Assembly (NCBI RefSeq): GCF_008086595.1
Contig: NZ_RXYA01000011.1
Location: forward strand, 98,530-162,529
Origin: Acetobacterium paludosum
GTDB taxonomy: Bacteria > Bacillota > Clostridia > Eubacteriales > Eubacteriaceae
Direction: 5' to 3'
DNA: 64,000 nucleotides
Below the pieces are notes generated by a model. That model saw only the letters and a program-made list of their open reading frames with translations. It did not search any database and had not been told where the DNA came from. Made by a program: the position numbers and the translations under genes. The stretch's first letter is position 1. Every line of letters begins with the position of its first letter. Of the stretch, positions 46,636-56,933 are shown one piece after another.

Positions 46636-47775
46636 ATGAAAGAAGAATTAAAAGAAAGCATAGATGTCGATGATGATGGCAATGAAATCGAAAAAATCGC
46701 CATCGAAAAAATGCCTGAGGTTCAACAGCTTTTAAAGCGCGGCAAGACAAAGGGAAATTTAAATAACCACGATTTCGAAGAAATTCTAGAAAAAGTAGAG
46801 TTGGATCCAGAAGAAATTGATTCAATATATCTGTTTCTTCAGAGAGAAGGAATTGAAATTGCTTTTTCTGATCTTGAACTCGAGGCTCTGGAAGCGGCTG
46901 AACTTGAAGAAGAAAATCAAAAAGAAATTGAATTAGCCGATTCAGTCAGTGTGAATGATCCGGTACGTCTTTACCTGAAAGAAATTGGCAAGGTGGCATT
47001 ATTAACTGGTGACGAAGAAATGGCTTTGGCAAAACGTATGGAAGCCGGGGATGATAGTGCAAAAAAAGAACTGGCGGAGGCAAATCTTCGTTTGGTTGTC
47101 AGTATTGCAAAACGTTATGTCGGTCGTGGTATGTCCTTTTTGGATTTGATTCAAGAAGGAAATCTGGGACTGATTAAAGCGGTCGAAAAATTTGACTATA
47201 CCAAAGGTTTTAAATTTAGTACCTACGCAACCTGGTGGATACGTCAGGCTATCACCCGAGCTATCGCCGATCAAGCGAGAACCATTCGGATTCCGGTCCA
47301 CATGGTTGAAACCATCAATAAACTGATTCGTGTTTCACGACAGCTGCTTCAGGAGTATGGAAGAGAACCAACCCCTGCTGAAATTGGCAAAGAAATGGGC
47401 TTCACTGAAGAGAAAGTCCGAGAAATCCAAAAGATTGCTCAAGATCCGGTTTCATTGGAAACACCAATTGGGGAGGAAGAGGACAGTCATCTTGGCGATT
47501 TTATTCCGGATGAAGATGCCCCGGCTCCAGCAGAAGCAGCATCCTACGCCTTGTTGAAAGAACAACTCATTGAAGTGCTGAACACATTGACAGAGCGAGA
47601 AGAAAAAGTACTGCGTTTGCGATTTGGTTTGGATGACGGGCGAGCTCGGACATTAGAAGAAGTTGGCAAAGAATTTAATGTAACCAGAGAGCGGATTCGC
47701 CAAATTGAAGCTAAAGCTTTAAGGAAATTAAGGCATCCCAGTCGAAGTAAGAAGCTAAAGGATTATTTAACGTAA
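46636..47775 (+). CDS. rpoD: RNA polymerase primary sigma factor (sigma-A/sigma-70)
   Basis: A 379-residue primary sigma factor. Region 1.2 is [19 protein letters not shown], region 2 contains [20 protein letters not shown] and [20 protein letters not shown], and region 4 ends [18 protein letters not shown]. The acidic N-terminus is region 1.1. ATG 46636 overlaps no gene but begins one base after dnaG, with GGGAGG upstream. The window's many TTGAnn-N17-TATAAT promoters fit its specificity. Confidence 0.99.
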   Translation: MKEELKESIDVDDDGNEIEKIAIEKMPEVQQLLKRGKTKGNLNNHDFEEILEKVELDPEEIDSIYLFLQREGIEIAFSDLELEALEAAELEEENQKEIELADSVSVNDPVRLYLKEIGKVALLTGDEEMALAKRMEAGDDSAKKELAEANLRLVVSIAKRYVGRGMSFLDLIQEGNLGLIKAVEKFDYTKGFKFSTYATWWIRQAITRAIADQARTIRIPVHMVETINKLIRVSRQLLQEYGREPTPAEIGKEMGFTEEKVREIQKIAQDPVSLETPIGEEEDSHLGDFIPDEDAPAPAEAASYALLKEQLIEVLNTLTEREEKVLRLRFGLDDGRARTLEEVGKEFNVTRERIRQIEAKALRKLRHPSRSKKLKDYLT

Positions 47776-47776
47776 A

Positions 47777-48472
47777 ATGAACAATAAATTAAGTCCACGT
47801 TTGAAAGTGATTGCGGATTGTGTTGCTGGGGTAAAAACCATGGCGGATATCGGTACTGATCATGGTTATTTGCCAGTTTCACTGGTCGAAAAGAATTTAG
47901 TATCAACAGCGATAGCCAGCGATACAAATGAAAAGCCGTTAGCAAAAGCAAAGAAAATCATCAAAGAGCATGGATTTGAAAAACGCATTGAGACCCGACT
48001 TGGTTCGGGTCTTTCTGTGCTTAAACCGGGTGAGGTTGAGGTCTTTGTTATGGCGGGAATGGGGGGGCTCCTCATTTGCGATTTGCTGGAAGCTGAGCGA
48101 GACGTTGCAAAAAAAACACCCAGAATGATCCTTCAGCCCATGAATAATCAGGCCGCACTGCGACGGTATTTAGAGGGAAATCATTACAAAATCATTAGCG
48201 AAGAATTAGCCCGGGAAGATGAACGAATTTATGAAGTGATGGTCGTTGAGCACGGAATAATGGTTTTTAACAATCCATTGGAATACGATTTAGGCTATCA
48301 TTTTATGCAAAACAAACATCCATTATTGAAGGATCTAATCAATCGCAAGATTAGTCTGGAAGAAAATATTGTGAAAAATACCCGTGGAAAAGAGACTCCT
48401 TTTGCAAAAAAACAATTCGGAGACAGTAGTCGATATATTCAGAAATTAAATGAGGTGAAAAAATGTCTGTAA
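47777..48472 (+). CDS. trmK: tRNA (adenine-22-N1)-methyltransferase
   Basis: A 231-residue SAM-dependent enzyme that methylates A22 of tRNA. The SAM pocket reads MADIGTDHGYLPVSLVEKN near residue 20 and AIASDTNEKPLAKAKKII. VFVMAGMGGLLICDLLE and ILQPMNNQAALRRYL are strong family motifs. ATG 47777 lacks a ribosome site and lies one base after the rpoD stop, so translation is probably coupled. The next gene overlaps its end by ten bases, the usual rpoD-trmK-nif3 order in Firmicutes. Confidence 0.95.
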   Translation: MNNKLSPRLKVIADCVAGVKTMADIGTDHGYLPVSLVEKNLVSTAIASDTNEKPLAKAKKIIKEHGFEKRIETRLGSGLSVLKPGEVEVFVMAGMGGLLICDLLEAERDVAKKTPRMILQPMNNQAALRRYLEGNHYKIISEELAREDERIYEVMVVEHGIMVFNNPLEYDLGYHFMQNKHPLLKDLINRKISLEENIVKNTRGKETPFAKKQFGDSSRYIQKLNEVKKCL

Positions 48473-49581
48473 AGCTAAGTGATGTTATCAGATCAATCGA
48501 AACGGTCGCACCCAAAAATCTGGCCGAAGATTGGGATAATGTTGGTCTTCAGGTGGGAGCAAGTAAACAAGTCATTGAACGTATTTTAATAACCTTGGAT
48601 GTAACCGTTGATGTGGTTGCAGAAGCTGTGGATAAGAAAGCTGATTTAATTATTGCTCATCATCCTTTTATTTTTAATGGGTTAAAAACATTATCAGCAG
48701 ACTATCAAAAAGGACAAATAATCACTCAGCTGATTAAAAATGACATTGCCCTTTATGTTGCCCATACCAATCTGGATAAAGCAGAAAATGGCCTGAATGA
48801 TTATTTGGCACATCTCCTGGGCTTGAAAAGTATTCAAACACTGGATCCATCAGACCCGAAAAGCTATTTTAAACTTGTCGTCTATGCTCCGGCAGAGGCA
48901 ACCGATAAAATAATCGATGTCTTTGGAAAGAATGGCGCAGGATCCATTGGTGATTATGATTATTGTACCTATCGTTCATCTGGCATTGGAACGTTTCGGC
49001 CGCTTCAAGGAGCAAATCCCTTTATCGGCGAAGTTGATGCGATTACAAGTGTTGATGAAGATCGCATTGAGGCCATTGTGCCGGAAGAGTTATTAAAACA
49101 GCTCATACTACAATTGAAAAAGAATCATCCGTATGAAGAAATGGCATATGATATCATTCCCCTTGAAAACGGCAAATTCATCAATCAAAACGGATTAGGC
49201 AAAATCGGCAGATTAGAAAATCCGCTGAAATCGCAAGACTTTATTGATCATGTCAAAAAAATCTTGAATCTTCCGAGTCTCAGAGGGGCGGGGGTCATAC
49301 CGGAAACGATTCGACGGGTTGCTCTTTGTTCAGGATCCGGTGCGGATATGATTGGCCTGGCCAAAGCGAAAAAAGCCGATGTTCTGATCACCGGGGATTT
49401 AAAGCATCATGACGGACAGCGAGCATTGGAAAATAATTTCTGGGTGTTGGATGCAGGACATTTTGGAACGGAAAAGTGTGTTGCTGAATGTTTTAAAGCG
49501 ATCATTAAAGCGGGTTTAAAGGAAAATTGCCCTGAAATGATCATAGCAGAGGCTTCAAAAGACTTTATTATAAATTATTAG
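48463..49581 (+). CDS. Nif3-like dinuclear metal centre protein
   Basis: A 372-residue Nif3/YqfO-family protein. Metal-binding motifs are IAHHPFIFNG near residue 66, VAHTNLDKAENG near 104, ITGDLKHHD near 309 and DAGHFGTEK near 330. The long form has a central CutA-like insert (about 130-235, with YEEMAYDIIPL), typical of Firmicutes. ATG 48463 is preceded by GAGGTG inside trmK. The biochemical role of the family is not settled, though a GTP cyclohydrolase I type 2 name is often attached. Confidence 0.94.
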   Translation: MSVKLSDVIRSIETVAPKNLAEDWDNVGLQVGASKQVIERILITLDVTVDVVAEAVDKKADLIIAHHPFIFNGLKTLSADYQKGQIITQLIKNDIALYVAHTNLDKAENGLNDYLAHLLGLKSIQTLDPSDPKSYFKLVVYAPAEATDKIIDVFGKNGAGSIGDYDYCTYRSSGIGTFRPLQGANPFIGEVDAITSVDEDRIEAIVPEELLKQLILQLKKNHPYEEMAYDIIPLENGKFINQNGLGKIGRLENPLKSQDFIDHVKKILNLPSLRGAGVIPETIRRVALCSGSGADMIGLAKAKKADVLITGDLKHHDGQRALENNFWVLDAGHFGTEKCVAECFKAIIKAGLKENCPEMIIAEASKDFIINY

Positions 49582-49590
49582 AACTTTATA

Positions 49591-49619
49591 TTGAAATTTA
49601 GTGACAAAAAAGGTATACT
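49591..49619 (+). promoter_or_regulatory. rnpB promoter
   Basis: TTGAAA (49591-49596), 17-base spacer, TATACT (49614-49619), just before the RNase P RNA 5' end. Confidence 0.7.
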
Positions 49620-49624
49620 ATAGT

Positions 49625-49966
49625 GATTTAGTAAGTCAGATAGTCGCACCCGGGTAACTCCGGTTGAGGAAAGTCCGAGCTCCACAGAGCATGGTGCCGG
49701 GTAACGCCCGGTGGAGGCAACTCTAAGGCCAGTGCAACAGAAAGTATACCGCCAGCAATGGTAAGGATGAAAGGGTGAGGTAAGAGCTCACCAGCGATGT
49801 GGTGACATATCGGCTATGTAAACCCCACCTGGAGCAAGACCAAGAACGGACTTTAAAAGACGGTTGCTCGTCGTTGTCCTATGGTAGGTCGCTAGAATTT
49901 ATTGGCAACAATAAATCGAGATAGATGACTATTTAAACAGAACTCGGCTTATAGACTTAGTAAATC
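49625..49966 (+). ncRNA. rnpB: RNase P RNA component
   Basis: The universally conserved core GAGGAAAGTCCGAGCTCC lies near 49662-49680, with AGAACGGACTTTAAAAGACGG-type sequence and the 3' consensus ACAGAACTCGGCTTATAGAC near 49937-49956. The ends form helix P1: GATTTAGTAAGTC (49625-49637) with GACTTAGTAAATC (49954-49966), one mismatch. About 342 nt, a normal size. It catalyses 5' maturation of tRNAs. The exact ends are inferred from P1. Confidence 0.97.
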
Positions 49967-49982
49967 ATAATTGTCAATTAAG

Positions 49983-50013
49983 GGCTATCGTAAAAATTTG
50001 CGGTAGTCTTTTT
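49983..50013 (+). terminator. rnpB terminator
   Basis: GGCTATCG (49983-49990) pairs with CGGTAGTC (50001-50008) including G-U, followed by TTTTT. A second, imperfect hairpin spans about 50026-50070 (GAAAAGTG with CACTTTTC). Confidence 0.8.
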
Positions 50014-50071
50014 GCGTATGAATGAGAAAAGTGCTGTTTAAAGAGATAAATCTTTTTAATAACACTTTTCT

Positions 50072-50100
50072 TTGGAATATTAGGAAATATTTGATATAAT
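50072..50100 (+). promoter_or_regulatory. Promoter of FGGY kinase-activase unit
   Basis: TTGGAA (50072-50077), 17-base spacer, TATAAT (50095-50100), 34 bp before the TTG start codon. Confidence 0.7.
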
Positions 50101-50134
50101 GATGTAAATTATTGCAACGTTTGGAGAATAGATT

Positions 50135-51721
50135 TTGGATAAAAGCGAAAATAAAAATATAGTATTAGCTATTGATTGCGGAACCAGAGGGATTAGAGGG
50201 ATTCTTTTTGATGACTGCGGAAATGAACTGGGAAAAAGCGAGAAGATTTTTGACGGCTACTATTCAAAATGCTTTCAATGGAAGGAAGCACCACCAGAAA
50301 TGTTCTGGGATGGTTTGGTTGAAGTTGTCAACAATCTCAACCAGAAAACCCCGGTTCTTTTTAATGCCATTCAGGGGATGACCGTGTCATGCCAGCGCGA
50401 TATCATTACCGTTGTGGATGAAAATGGCGAACCCCTGCGTGATTTTATCAGTTGGTTGGATCGGCGCGAGTTGGATGAGTCGCTGCCTTTTGCACGCCCT
50501 TATACCCTGCTGTTTAAAATGATCGGTTTTAATGATTCGGCAAAATCGTTCAGTAGGATCACCCATGCCAATTGGATAAAAGTTAATGAACCGAAAATTT
50601 GGGAAAAAACCAGTAAAGTTGTTTTTCTATCTACCTATCTTTTAACAAAATTAACAGGGAAAGTGATGGATAGTCGATCATCGATCGCCGGACATGTTCC
50701 TTTTGATACAAAGCGGAAGGAATGGTGCAAAAAAAATGATGTCAAATATCAAATCATAAAAATTGAACCGGAAAAATGCTTTGATTTGGTGAATTCCTGT
50801 GAAATTATTGGTCAACTGACAGCAGCGGCTGCGCAAATGACTGGGCTGCCCGTCGGACTGGCCATTGTGGCATCGGGAACGGATAAAGGTTGTGAAACAG
50901 TCGGGGTGGGGGCATTAACACCGGAAATTGCCAGCGTTTCCCTGGGAACCCAATCAACAGTAGAAATATCCACAACAAAGTATGTTGAATTATATCCGTT
51001 CTATCCGTCTTTTACAGCGGTTGATCAAGATGCATATAATCCCGAGGTGACAATTTACCATGGGTTCTGGATGGTGAATTGGTATGTTAAAGAATTTCTC
51101 GATCGGGTAGATCCCGAAGAACTCCATCCCCTTCTTGAAGAATATTTAAAAGAGACACCGGTGGGCGCAAATGGACTTGTTCACCAGCCCTATTGGGGGA
51201 TGGAAGCTTTTCGTCCGGAAGCAAAAGGTTCCTTCATTGGCTTTACTGAAGGTCACACGAAGAAGCATATTTACAGGGCAATCGTTGAGGGCTTGGGATA
51301 TGGTTTGTTGGAAGGGCTTGAATTAATCGAATCAAAAACAAAAATTTCGGTACAGGCCATCGGCCTTTCCGGCGGCGGATCCCGTAGTGATGGTGTTACC
51401 CAAATTATGGCTGATATCTTTAATCGCCCGGTGTATCGGGTACAAACATTTGAAACAACGGGATTAGGTGCAGCGATGGCAACGTTTGTTGGTTTAGGAC
51501 GATATCAAACCATTTCCGAAGCCAGCGACCAGATGATTCATCGGTCAAAGGTGTTTTTGCCGGAGCCAACGAATGTAATGAAATATTCAGGAATTTATAA
51601 TAAAATATATAAGAAACTATATGGTCGTGTAAAACCATTGTATCAGGCATATAATAAAATGAGCAATGTTGCTGACGTATTGGAAGAAGAGGTCACAAAA
51701 TTTAATGAAAAACAATTATAA
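50135..51721 (+). CDS. FGGY-family carbohydrate kinase
   Basis: A 528-residue sugar kinase of the xylulokinase/glycerol-kinase fold. The N-terminal phosphate loop is [17 protein letters not shown], then [14 protein letters not shown] and WLDRRELDE. The C-terminal half has [27 protein letters not shown] and [20 protein letters not shown], followed by TTGLGAAMA. It starts with TTG behind TTTGGAGA. No sugar transporter or isomerase is nearby. Its end overlaps a giant dehydratase-activase-like gene, which has the same ASKHA fold, so a role apart from sugar catabolism is possible. Confidence 0.88.
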   Translation: MDKSENKNIVLAIDCGTRGIRGILFDDCGNELGKSEKIFDGYYSKCFQWKEAPPEMFWDGLVEVVNNLNQKTPVLFNAIQGMTVSCQRDIITVVDENGEPLRDFISWLDRRELDESLPFARPYTLLFKMIGFNDSAKSFSRITHANWIKVNEPKIWEKTSKVVFLSTYLLTKLTGKVMDSRSSIAGHVPFDTKRKEWCKKNDVKYQIIKIEPEKCFDLVNSCEIIGQLTAAAAQMTGLPVGLAIVASGTDKGCETVGVGALTPEIASVSLGTQSTVEISTTKYVELYPFYPSFTAVDQDAYNPEVTIYHGFWMVNWYVKEFLDRVDPEELHPLLEEYLKETPVGANGLVHQPYWGMEAFRPEAKGSFIGFTEGHTKKHIYRAIVEGLGYGLLEGLELIESKTKISVQAIGLSGGGSRSDGVTQIMADIFNRPVYRVQTFETTGLGAAMATFVGLGRYQTISEASDQMIHRSKVFLPEPTNVMKYSGIYNKIYKKLYGRVKPLYQAYNKMSNVADVLEEEVTKFNEKQL

Positions 51722-54700
51722 AATGGGAATTGATATTGGTTCAACCACGATTAAAGTGGTAATAATCAATGAAAAAAATGAAATCATCTACGAGGTATAC
51801 CGCCGACATCTATCGAATATTAAAATAACAATCGTTGATTTATTAAAAGAAACCTATGAAAAAGTTGGCGATTTACAGACAAAAGTATCGGTAACAGGGT
51901 CTGGCGGGTTAATGATTTCGCAGTGGTTGGGAATACCTTTTGTACAAGAGGTTGTCGCGAGTACACTAGCCGTTGAACGCTGTATTCCACGGACTGAGGT
52001 TGCCATCGAACTGGGTGGAGAAGATGCAAAGATAACCTTTTTTAAAGGCACCGTTGAACAGCGGATGAATGGTACCTGTGCCGGAGGGACTGGGGCATTT
52101 ATTGATCAAATGGCCACTTTACTTAAAACAGATGCCGAAGGGCTTAATGAATTAGCCAAAAATCACGCCATGATTTATCCGATTGCCTCCCGATGCGGTG
52201 TTTTTGCAAAAACAGATGTGCAGCCCCTTATTAATGAAGGGGCGGCAAAAGCGGATATCGCCGCATCGATTTTACAGTCGGTTGTCAACCAGACGATCAG
52301 CGGTTTGGCATGCGGCCATCCCATCAAAGGAAATGTAGCTTTTTTAGGAGGACCGCTGTATTTTATGTCGGAATTGCGACAGCGCTTTATCGAAACGCTA
52401 AAGCTGACCGAAGATCAAATTATTTTTCCAGACAAATCAAATTTATTTGTGGCGATCGGCGCGGCCTATTCAGCGGAAAAAGAAAAAACAGTTGATTTTA
52501 AAGATCTGGTTACCGCCGTGGGAAGTTTGGACTCGGTTTCTGAAAATGAAGTGGGTCGGTTGGATCCGTTGTTTAAAAACCAGCAGGAACTGGACAAATT
52601 CAGGGATCGGCATAATAAAAATAAAGTAACAAGAAACGATCTAAAAAGCCATACCGGATGCTGCTTTTTAGGGATTGATGTGGGATCAACCACCACCAAA
52701 GCGGTCCTGATTAATATCGATGGAGAGCTGCTGTATAGCTACTATGGCGGGAATGAAGGCAGTCCCCTGGCGCAATCCATCAAGATTTTAAAAGAAATCT
52801 ATAAAGTCCTTCCCGCCGATGTTTACATTGGCAAGTCCACGGTAACGGGTTATGGGGAAAGCTTGATTAAGCAGGCCCTTAAGGTAGACATTGGCGAAAT
52901 TGAAACCATCGCTCATTATAAAGGAGCCCGCTATTTTAGACCTAAAGTTGACTTTATCCTGGATATCGGCGGTCAGGACATGAAATGCATGCGGATAAAA
53001 AATGGAACCATCGACAGCATTATTCTTAATGAAGCCTGTTCATCAGGCTGTGGTTCTTTTCTGGAAACTTTCGCAAAATCTCTGGGATTGGAGATGGATG
53101 CTTTCGTCGAAGCGGCATTGAAGGCAAAGAACCCGGTTGATCTGGGAACGCGTTGCACGGTTTTCATGAACTCCAAAGTTAAACAGGCCCAAAAAGAAGG
53201 GGCGGAAGTGGGCGATATATCAGCTGGCCTATCCTATTCGGTGATCAGAAATGCTCTGCAGAAAGTCATAAAAATTCACAATCCCAAAGAGCTGGGCGAA
53301 CACATCATCGTACAGGGGGGAACGTTTAACAACCAGGCAGTCCTTCGTACCTTCGAAAAGATTACCGAGAAAGAAGTAACACGTCCTGATATTGCCGGGT
53401 TGATGGGAGCTTTCGGATGCGCTCTGATTGCCAGAGAAAACTATACAACCGGAGATCGAAGCGGAATCCTAAGCATCGAGGCGTTGGATGATTTTGAGGT
53501 TGAAGTCAGTCACCGACGATGTGGCGGATGCAGCAATAATTGTCTTTTAACCATCAACAAGTTTAACGACCGCAGCCGTCACATAACCGGGAACCGTTGT
53601 GAAATCGGAGAAGGCGGCTCTAAAAAGAACAAAGATCTGCCAAATCTTTATCAGTATAAATATAAACGTATTTTTAATTATGAGTCCCTGCCTGTTGAGA
53701 AAGCATCCCGGGGCGTTATCGGCATTCCCAGAGCATTAAATCTTTATGAAAATTATCCATTTTGGCATACGTTTTTTACTAGTTTAGGATATCGAGTGGT
53801 GCTGTCGCCAGAATCTAATCGAAAAATATATGAAAAAGGAATGGAGAGTATTCCATCAGAATCTGTTTGTTATCCGGCAAAGCTGGTTCACGGACACATT
53901 CAGAGCTTAATGGATCAGGGTATTAAACTGATCTTCTATCCCTGTATTCCTTATGAAGAAAAAGAATTTAAGGATGTTGACAACTGGTATAATTGTCCCA
54001 TTGTCATGTCATATCCGGAAACCATTAAGCACAATCAGGACGACATTCGCAAAGAGGGCATGACTTTCTTAAATCCCTTCCTTCCGTTTGACAATGATCA
54101 GCGCTTAGAAGAACGTCTGGCAGAAATATTTAAAGAATATGGTGTCAGTCCGGCAGAAATTGCTGCGGCGATGGCGGCCGCGACGAAGGAAAAAGAGGCT
54201 TGCCGCAGGGATGTTGAAAAAAAGGGCGAAGAAACCGTCGCCTATCTTAAAGAAACCGGCCAAAAAGGAATTGTTTTGGCGGGGAGACCTTATCATGTTG
54301 ATCCGGAAGTGAATCATGGACTTGACAATATTATTACCGGTCTGGATATGGCGGTGCTGACAGAAGATTCAATTGCCCATCTTTATAATAAAAAAGAGGA
54401 AGAATCGTTCAGGGTTCTGGATCAGTGGAAATACCATAGTCGACTTTATAAAGCGGCCGAGGTGGTCAATCAATGTGATTTTTTAGAGCTGGTTCAGTTG
54501 ACGTCCTTTGGGTGTGGACTGGATGCAGTGACATCAGAGCAAACACAGGAAATTCTTGAAAGTCATGGAAATATCTATACGCTGCTTAAAATTGATGAGG
54601 TTAATAATCTTGGTGCGATTCGAATTCGGATGCGGTCTTTAAAGGCCGCCATGATTGAACGGGATAAAAGCAATATTACGGTGCCCAACAAACCGTTAAA

Positions 54701-55940
54701 AAAGCGCGTCGTTTTTACCAAAGCGATGAAAAAAAATCACACTTTGCTGGTCCCCCAGATGTCGCCGATTCACTTCGATTTTATGGAAGATGCGATGAGA
54801 AGCCAGGGGTATAACGTTGAGGTGATGCCCAGCGTCGACAATGCCGCGATTGATGAAGGCCTGACGTATGTCAATAACGATGCCTGCTACCCGACCATTA
54901 TTACCACAGGTCAGATTATGGCCGCCTTAAAATCGGGTAAATATGATCTGGACAATGTATCCGTATTGATGTCTCAAACCGGCGGACCGTGCCGGGCCTC
55001 CAATTATGTTGCTTTTATCAGGAAAGCACTTGAATCGGCGGGAATGTCACAAATACCGGTTATTTCTATCAGCGCCATTGGACTTGAAAGTAATCCGGGC
55101 TTCAAACTGACCTTGCCCCTGCTTTCGCGAATGCTGATTGGGATTGTCTATGGGGATTTGATGCAGAGAGTGACCAGTGCCACAAGACCTTATGAACGGC
55201 ACCCGGGTTCGACTGAAGAGCTGTATCAATCCTGGCGGAAAAAAATTAAGGGAAACGTGAGAAATGCAAGTCTTCGCGAATTTAAGGGAAACGTTCAGCA
55301 AATTGTCAAAGAATTTGATGCCTTGCCCCGAATTGATAAGAAAATTCCAAAGGTCGCGATTGTTGGAGAGATTCTGGTTAAATACCACCCGACAGCGAAC
55401 AATAATCTTCAGAAAGTGCTCGAAGATGAGGGCGCAGAAGTGATTATGCCGGATATGATGGATTTCTTCCTGTACTGTTGTTATAATCAGGTTTATAAAT
55501 ATGAAGAACTTTCGGGAAAGAAAAAGTCGATGTTGGTTGCCAAGTTGGCAATAAAACTGTTGGAGCGGACCAGAAAGAATATGAAAAACGCATTGCGAGA
55601 GAGTACTCACTTCCATCCGCCGTCAACCATTGAAAAGAAAGCCAATAAAGCGAAGGAGCTGATCTCCCTTGGAAATCAGGGCGGAGAAGGTTGGTTCTTA
55701 ACCGCGGAGATGATGGAGCTTATCGAGGATGGGGTAGAAAATATCGTTTGTGTTCAACCATTCGCCTGTCTTCCCAATCATGTTATGGGAAAGGGAATGA
55801 TTAAACCCATTCGTCAAAAATATCCTCGCTCGAATATTGCCCCCATTGACTATGATCCGGGAGCAAGTGAAGTAAATCAGCTCAATCGGATTAAGCTGAT
55901 GATGGGAACTGCGATGAAGAATTTAAATCGAACCGATTAA
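51705..55940 (+). CDS. Giant acyl-CoA dehydratase activase-like protein (two activase domains plus DUF2229)
   Basis: A 1411-residue protein. Two HgdC-type ASKHA domains stand in tandem: [12 protein letters not shown] at residue ~7 with [15 protein letters not shown] near 120, and [14 protein letters not shown] near 322 with [16 protein letters not shown] near 441. Each has the cysteine that in HgdC holds a shared [4Fe-4S] cluster. [10 protein letters not shown] (~604) is a further cysteine motif. DUF2229 begins near 670 ([15 protein letters not shown]) and an HgdB-like part follows with [15 protein letters not shown] near 1090. No HgdAB partner is nearby. ATG 51705 overlaps the kinase by 17 bp. 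Substrate unknown. Confidence 0.9.
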   Translation: MKNNYKMGIDIGSTTIKVVIINEKNEIIYEVYRRHLSNIKITIVDLLKETYEKVGDLQTKVSVTGSGGLMISQWLGIPFVQEVVASTLAVERCIPRTEVAIELGGEDAKITFFKGTVEQRMNGTCAGGTGAFIDQMATLLKTDAEGLNELAKNHAMIYPIASRCGVFAKTDVQPLINEGAAKADIAASILQSVVNQTISGLACGHPIKGNVAFLGGPLYFMSELRQRFIETLKLTEDQIIFPDKSNLFVAIGAAYSAEKEKTVDFKDLVTAVGSLDSVSENEVGRLDPLFKNQQELDKFRDRHNKNKVTRNDLKSHTGCCFLGIDVGSTTTKAVLINIDGELLYSYYGGNEGSPLAQSIKILKEIYKVLPADVYIGKSTVTGYGESLIKQALKVDIGEIETIAHYKGARYFRPKVDFILDIGGQDMKCMRIKNGTIDSIILNEACSSGCGSFLETFAKSLGLEMDAFVEAALKAKNPVDLGTRCTVFMNSKVKQAQKEGAEVGDISAGLSYSVIRNALQKVIKIHNPKELGEHIIVQGGTFNNQAVLRTFEKITEKEVTRPDIAGLMGAFGCALIARENYTTGDRSGILSIEALDDFEVEVSHRRCGGCSNNCLLTINKFNDRSRHITGNRCEIGEGGSKKNKDLPNLYQYKYKRIFNYESLPVEKASRGVIGIPRALNLYENYPFWHTFFTSLGYRVVLSPESNRKIYEKGMESIPSESVCYPAKLVHGHIQSLMDQGIKLIFYPCIPYEEKEFKDVDNWYNCPIVMSYPETIKHNQDDIRKEGMTFLNPFLPFDNDQRLEERLAEIFKEYGVSPAEIAAAMAAATKEKEACRRDVEKKGEETVAYLKETGQKGIVLAGRPYHVDPEVNHGLDNIITGLDMAVLTEDSIAHLYNKKEEESFRVLDQWKYHSRLYKAAEVVNQCDFLELVQLTSFGCGLDAVTSEQTQEILESHGNIYTLLKIDEVNNLGAIRIRMRSLKAAMIERDKSNITVPNKPLKKRVVFTKAMKKNHTLLVPQMSPIHFDFMEDAMRSQGYNVEVMPSVDNAAIDEGLTYVNNDACYPTIITTGQIMAALKSGKYDLDNVSVLMSQTGGPCRASNYVAFIRKALESAGMSQIPVISISAIGLESNPGFKLTLPLLSRMLIGIVYGDLMQRVTSATRPYERHPGSTEELYQSWRKKIKGNVRNASLREFKGNVQQIVKEFDALPRIDKKIPKVAIVGEILVKYHPTANNNLQKVLEDEGAEVIMPDMMDFFLYCCYNQVYKYEELSGKKKSMLVAKLAIKLLERTRKNMKNALRESTHFHPPSTIEKKANKAKELISLGNQGGEGWFLTAEMMELIEDGVENIVCVQPFACLPNHVMGKGMIKPIRQKYPRSNIAPIDYDPGASEVNQLNRIKLMMGTAMKNLNRTD

Positions 55941-55943
55941 ATT

Positions 55944-55973
55944 AAAAGACTGGCTTTATCGCCGGTCTTTTTT
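55944..55973 (+). terminator. Terminator after activase gene
   Basis: AAAAGACTGGC and GCCGGTCTTTT form a stem with a 6-base loop and U run, 4 bp after the stop codon. Confidence 0.92.
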
Positions 55974-56160
55974 ACGTAAAAAAGCAAAAAAAAGAACCGC
56001 TTCAATAGAAACAGCTCGTTTTTCTAAATGAAAAAGGGGAGTAATTCATTTAGAGATAAAGGATTATTTGTGATATCTTCATTATATGGAGTGACAAAGA
56101 AGAATACAATCATTATTTTTTATATAACGTTTTCAGAAATTTTGAAAAGGTTTCAATTTA

Positions 56161-56201
56161 ACCCAAAATTTACATCTGAGAAAATTTGGGTGTGATATAA
56201 T
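56161..56201 (+). promoter_or_regulatory. Promoter region of PhoP-like gene with inverted repeat
   Basis: TATAAT at 56196-56201 lies 27 bp before the start. No -35 at normal spacing is seen (TTTACA is 21 bases away). ACCCAAAATTT (56161-56171) and AAATTTGGGT (56182-56191) form an inverted repeat over the -35 region. An activator or autoregulatory site is likely. The rest of the gap from 55974 holds nothing I can identify. Confidence 0.5.
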
Positions 56202-56228
56202 TCTTTTATAAAAAATAAAGGAGTAGTC

Positions 56229-56924
56229 ATGAAAAAAATTCTTATTATCGAAGACGAGTTAAATATATATGAACTGATTAAATTTAATCTAAAAACGCAT
56301 GGATTTGATGTGGATGGGGTTCAGGATGGTGGAATAGCCATAGAAAAAATACTTGATTATCTGCCGGATCTGATTATTTTAGATCTGATGCTGCCGGGAA
56401 AAGATGGGATTAGCATTTGCCGTGAAATTCGAGCGAATTCCGTAATTTCATATATTCCCGTCATTATGCTGACAGCCAAGAGTGAAGAGTTTGATAAAGT
56501 TCTAGGCCTCGAGATCGGTGCGGATGATTACATTACCAAACCATTTGGAATCAAGGAATTATGTGCACGAGTAAAGGCGGTATTAAGACGTACCGAAATA
56601 TTACTTTCAAAAGAAGAGGAAGAAATCCGTATCGGAGATTTGCTGATTGAGCCAAAAGCTTTTATCGTCTATAAAAATGGTGAAAAACTAGCGCTGACTT
56701 TAAAAGAATATGAATTATTGGTGTTTTTAGCAAAACACCGTGGTCAGGTGCTGACCAGGGATCAATTATTGGATCAAATATGGGGATATGATTATTACGG
56801 CGAAACAAGAACAGTGGATGTGCACATTCGTTATTTAAGAAAGAAAATCGAAGATTCAGCGGAAGAAGGTCGGAAATATATCGAAACTGTCCGGGGGGTA
56901 GGTTACCGATTTGTCGAAGAATAG
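56229..56924 (+). CDS. PhoB/PhoP-like response regulator
   Basis: A 231-residue OmpR-class regulator: IIEDELN acidic pocket, LIILDLMLPGKDGISICREI with phospho-Asp near 54, MLTAKSEEFD, ITKPFGIKELCARV, then a winged helix ending DVHIRYLRKKIED and VRGVGYRFVEE. ATG 56229 follows AAAGGAG. The downstream kinase has HAMP and PAS domains, as in PhoPR/WalRK systems. No phosphate transport genes are adjacent in this window, so the stimulus is uncertain. Confidence 0.95.
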   Translation: MKKILIIEDELNIYELIKFNLKTHGFDVDGVQDGGIAIEKILDYLPDLIILDLMLPGKDGISICREIRANSVISYIPVIMLTAKSEEFDKVLGLEIGADDYITKPFGIKELCARVKAVLRRTEILLSKEEEEIRIGDLLIEPKAFIVYKNGEKLALTLKEYELLVFLAKHRGQVLTRDQLLDQIWGYDYYGETRTVDVHIRYLRKKIEDSAEEGRKYIETVRGVGYRFVEE

Positions 56925-56933
56925 AGGCAAAAA

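Noticed and set aside
55047..55616. 189-codon minus-strand frame inside the activase gene
   Set aside because: Composition looks like a shadow of the long plus-strand gene, and there is no ribosome site.
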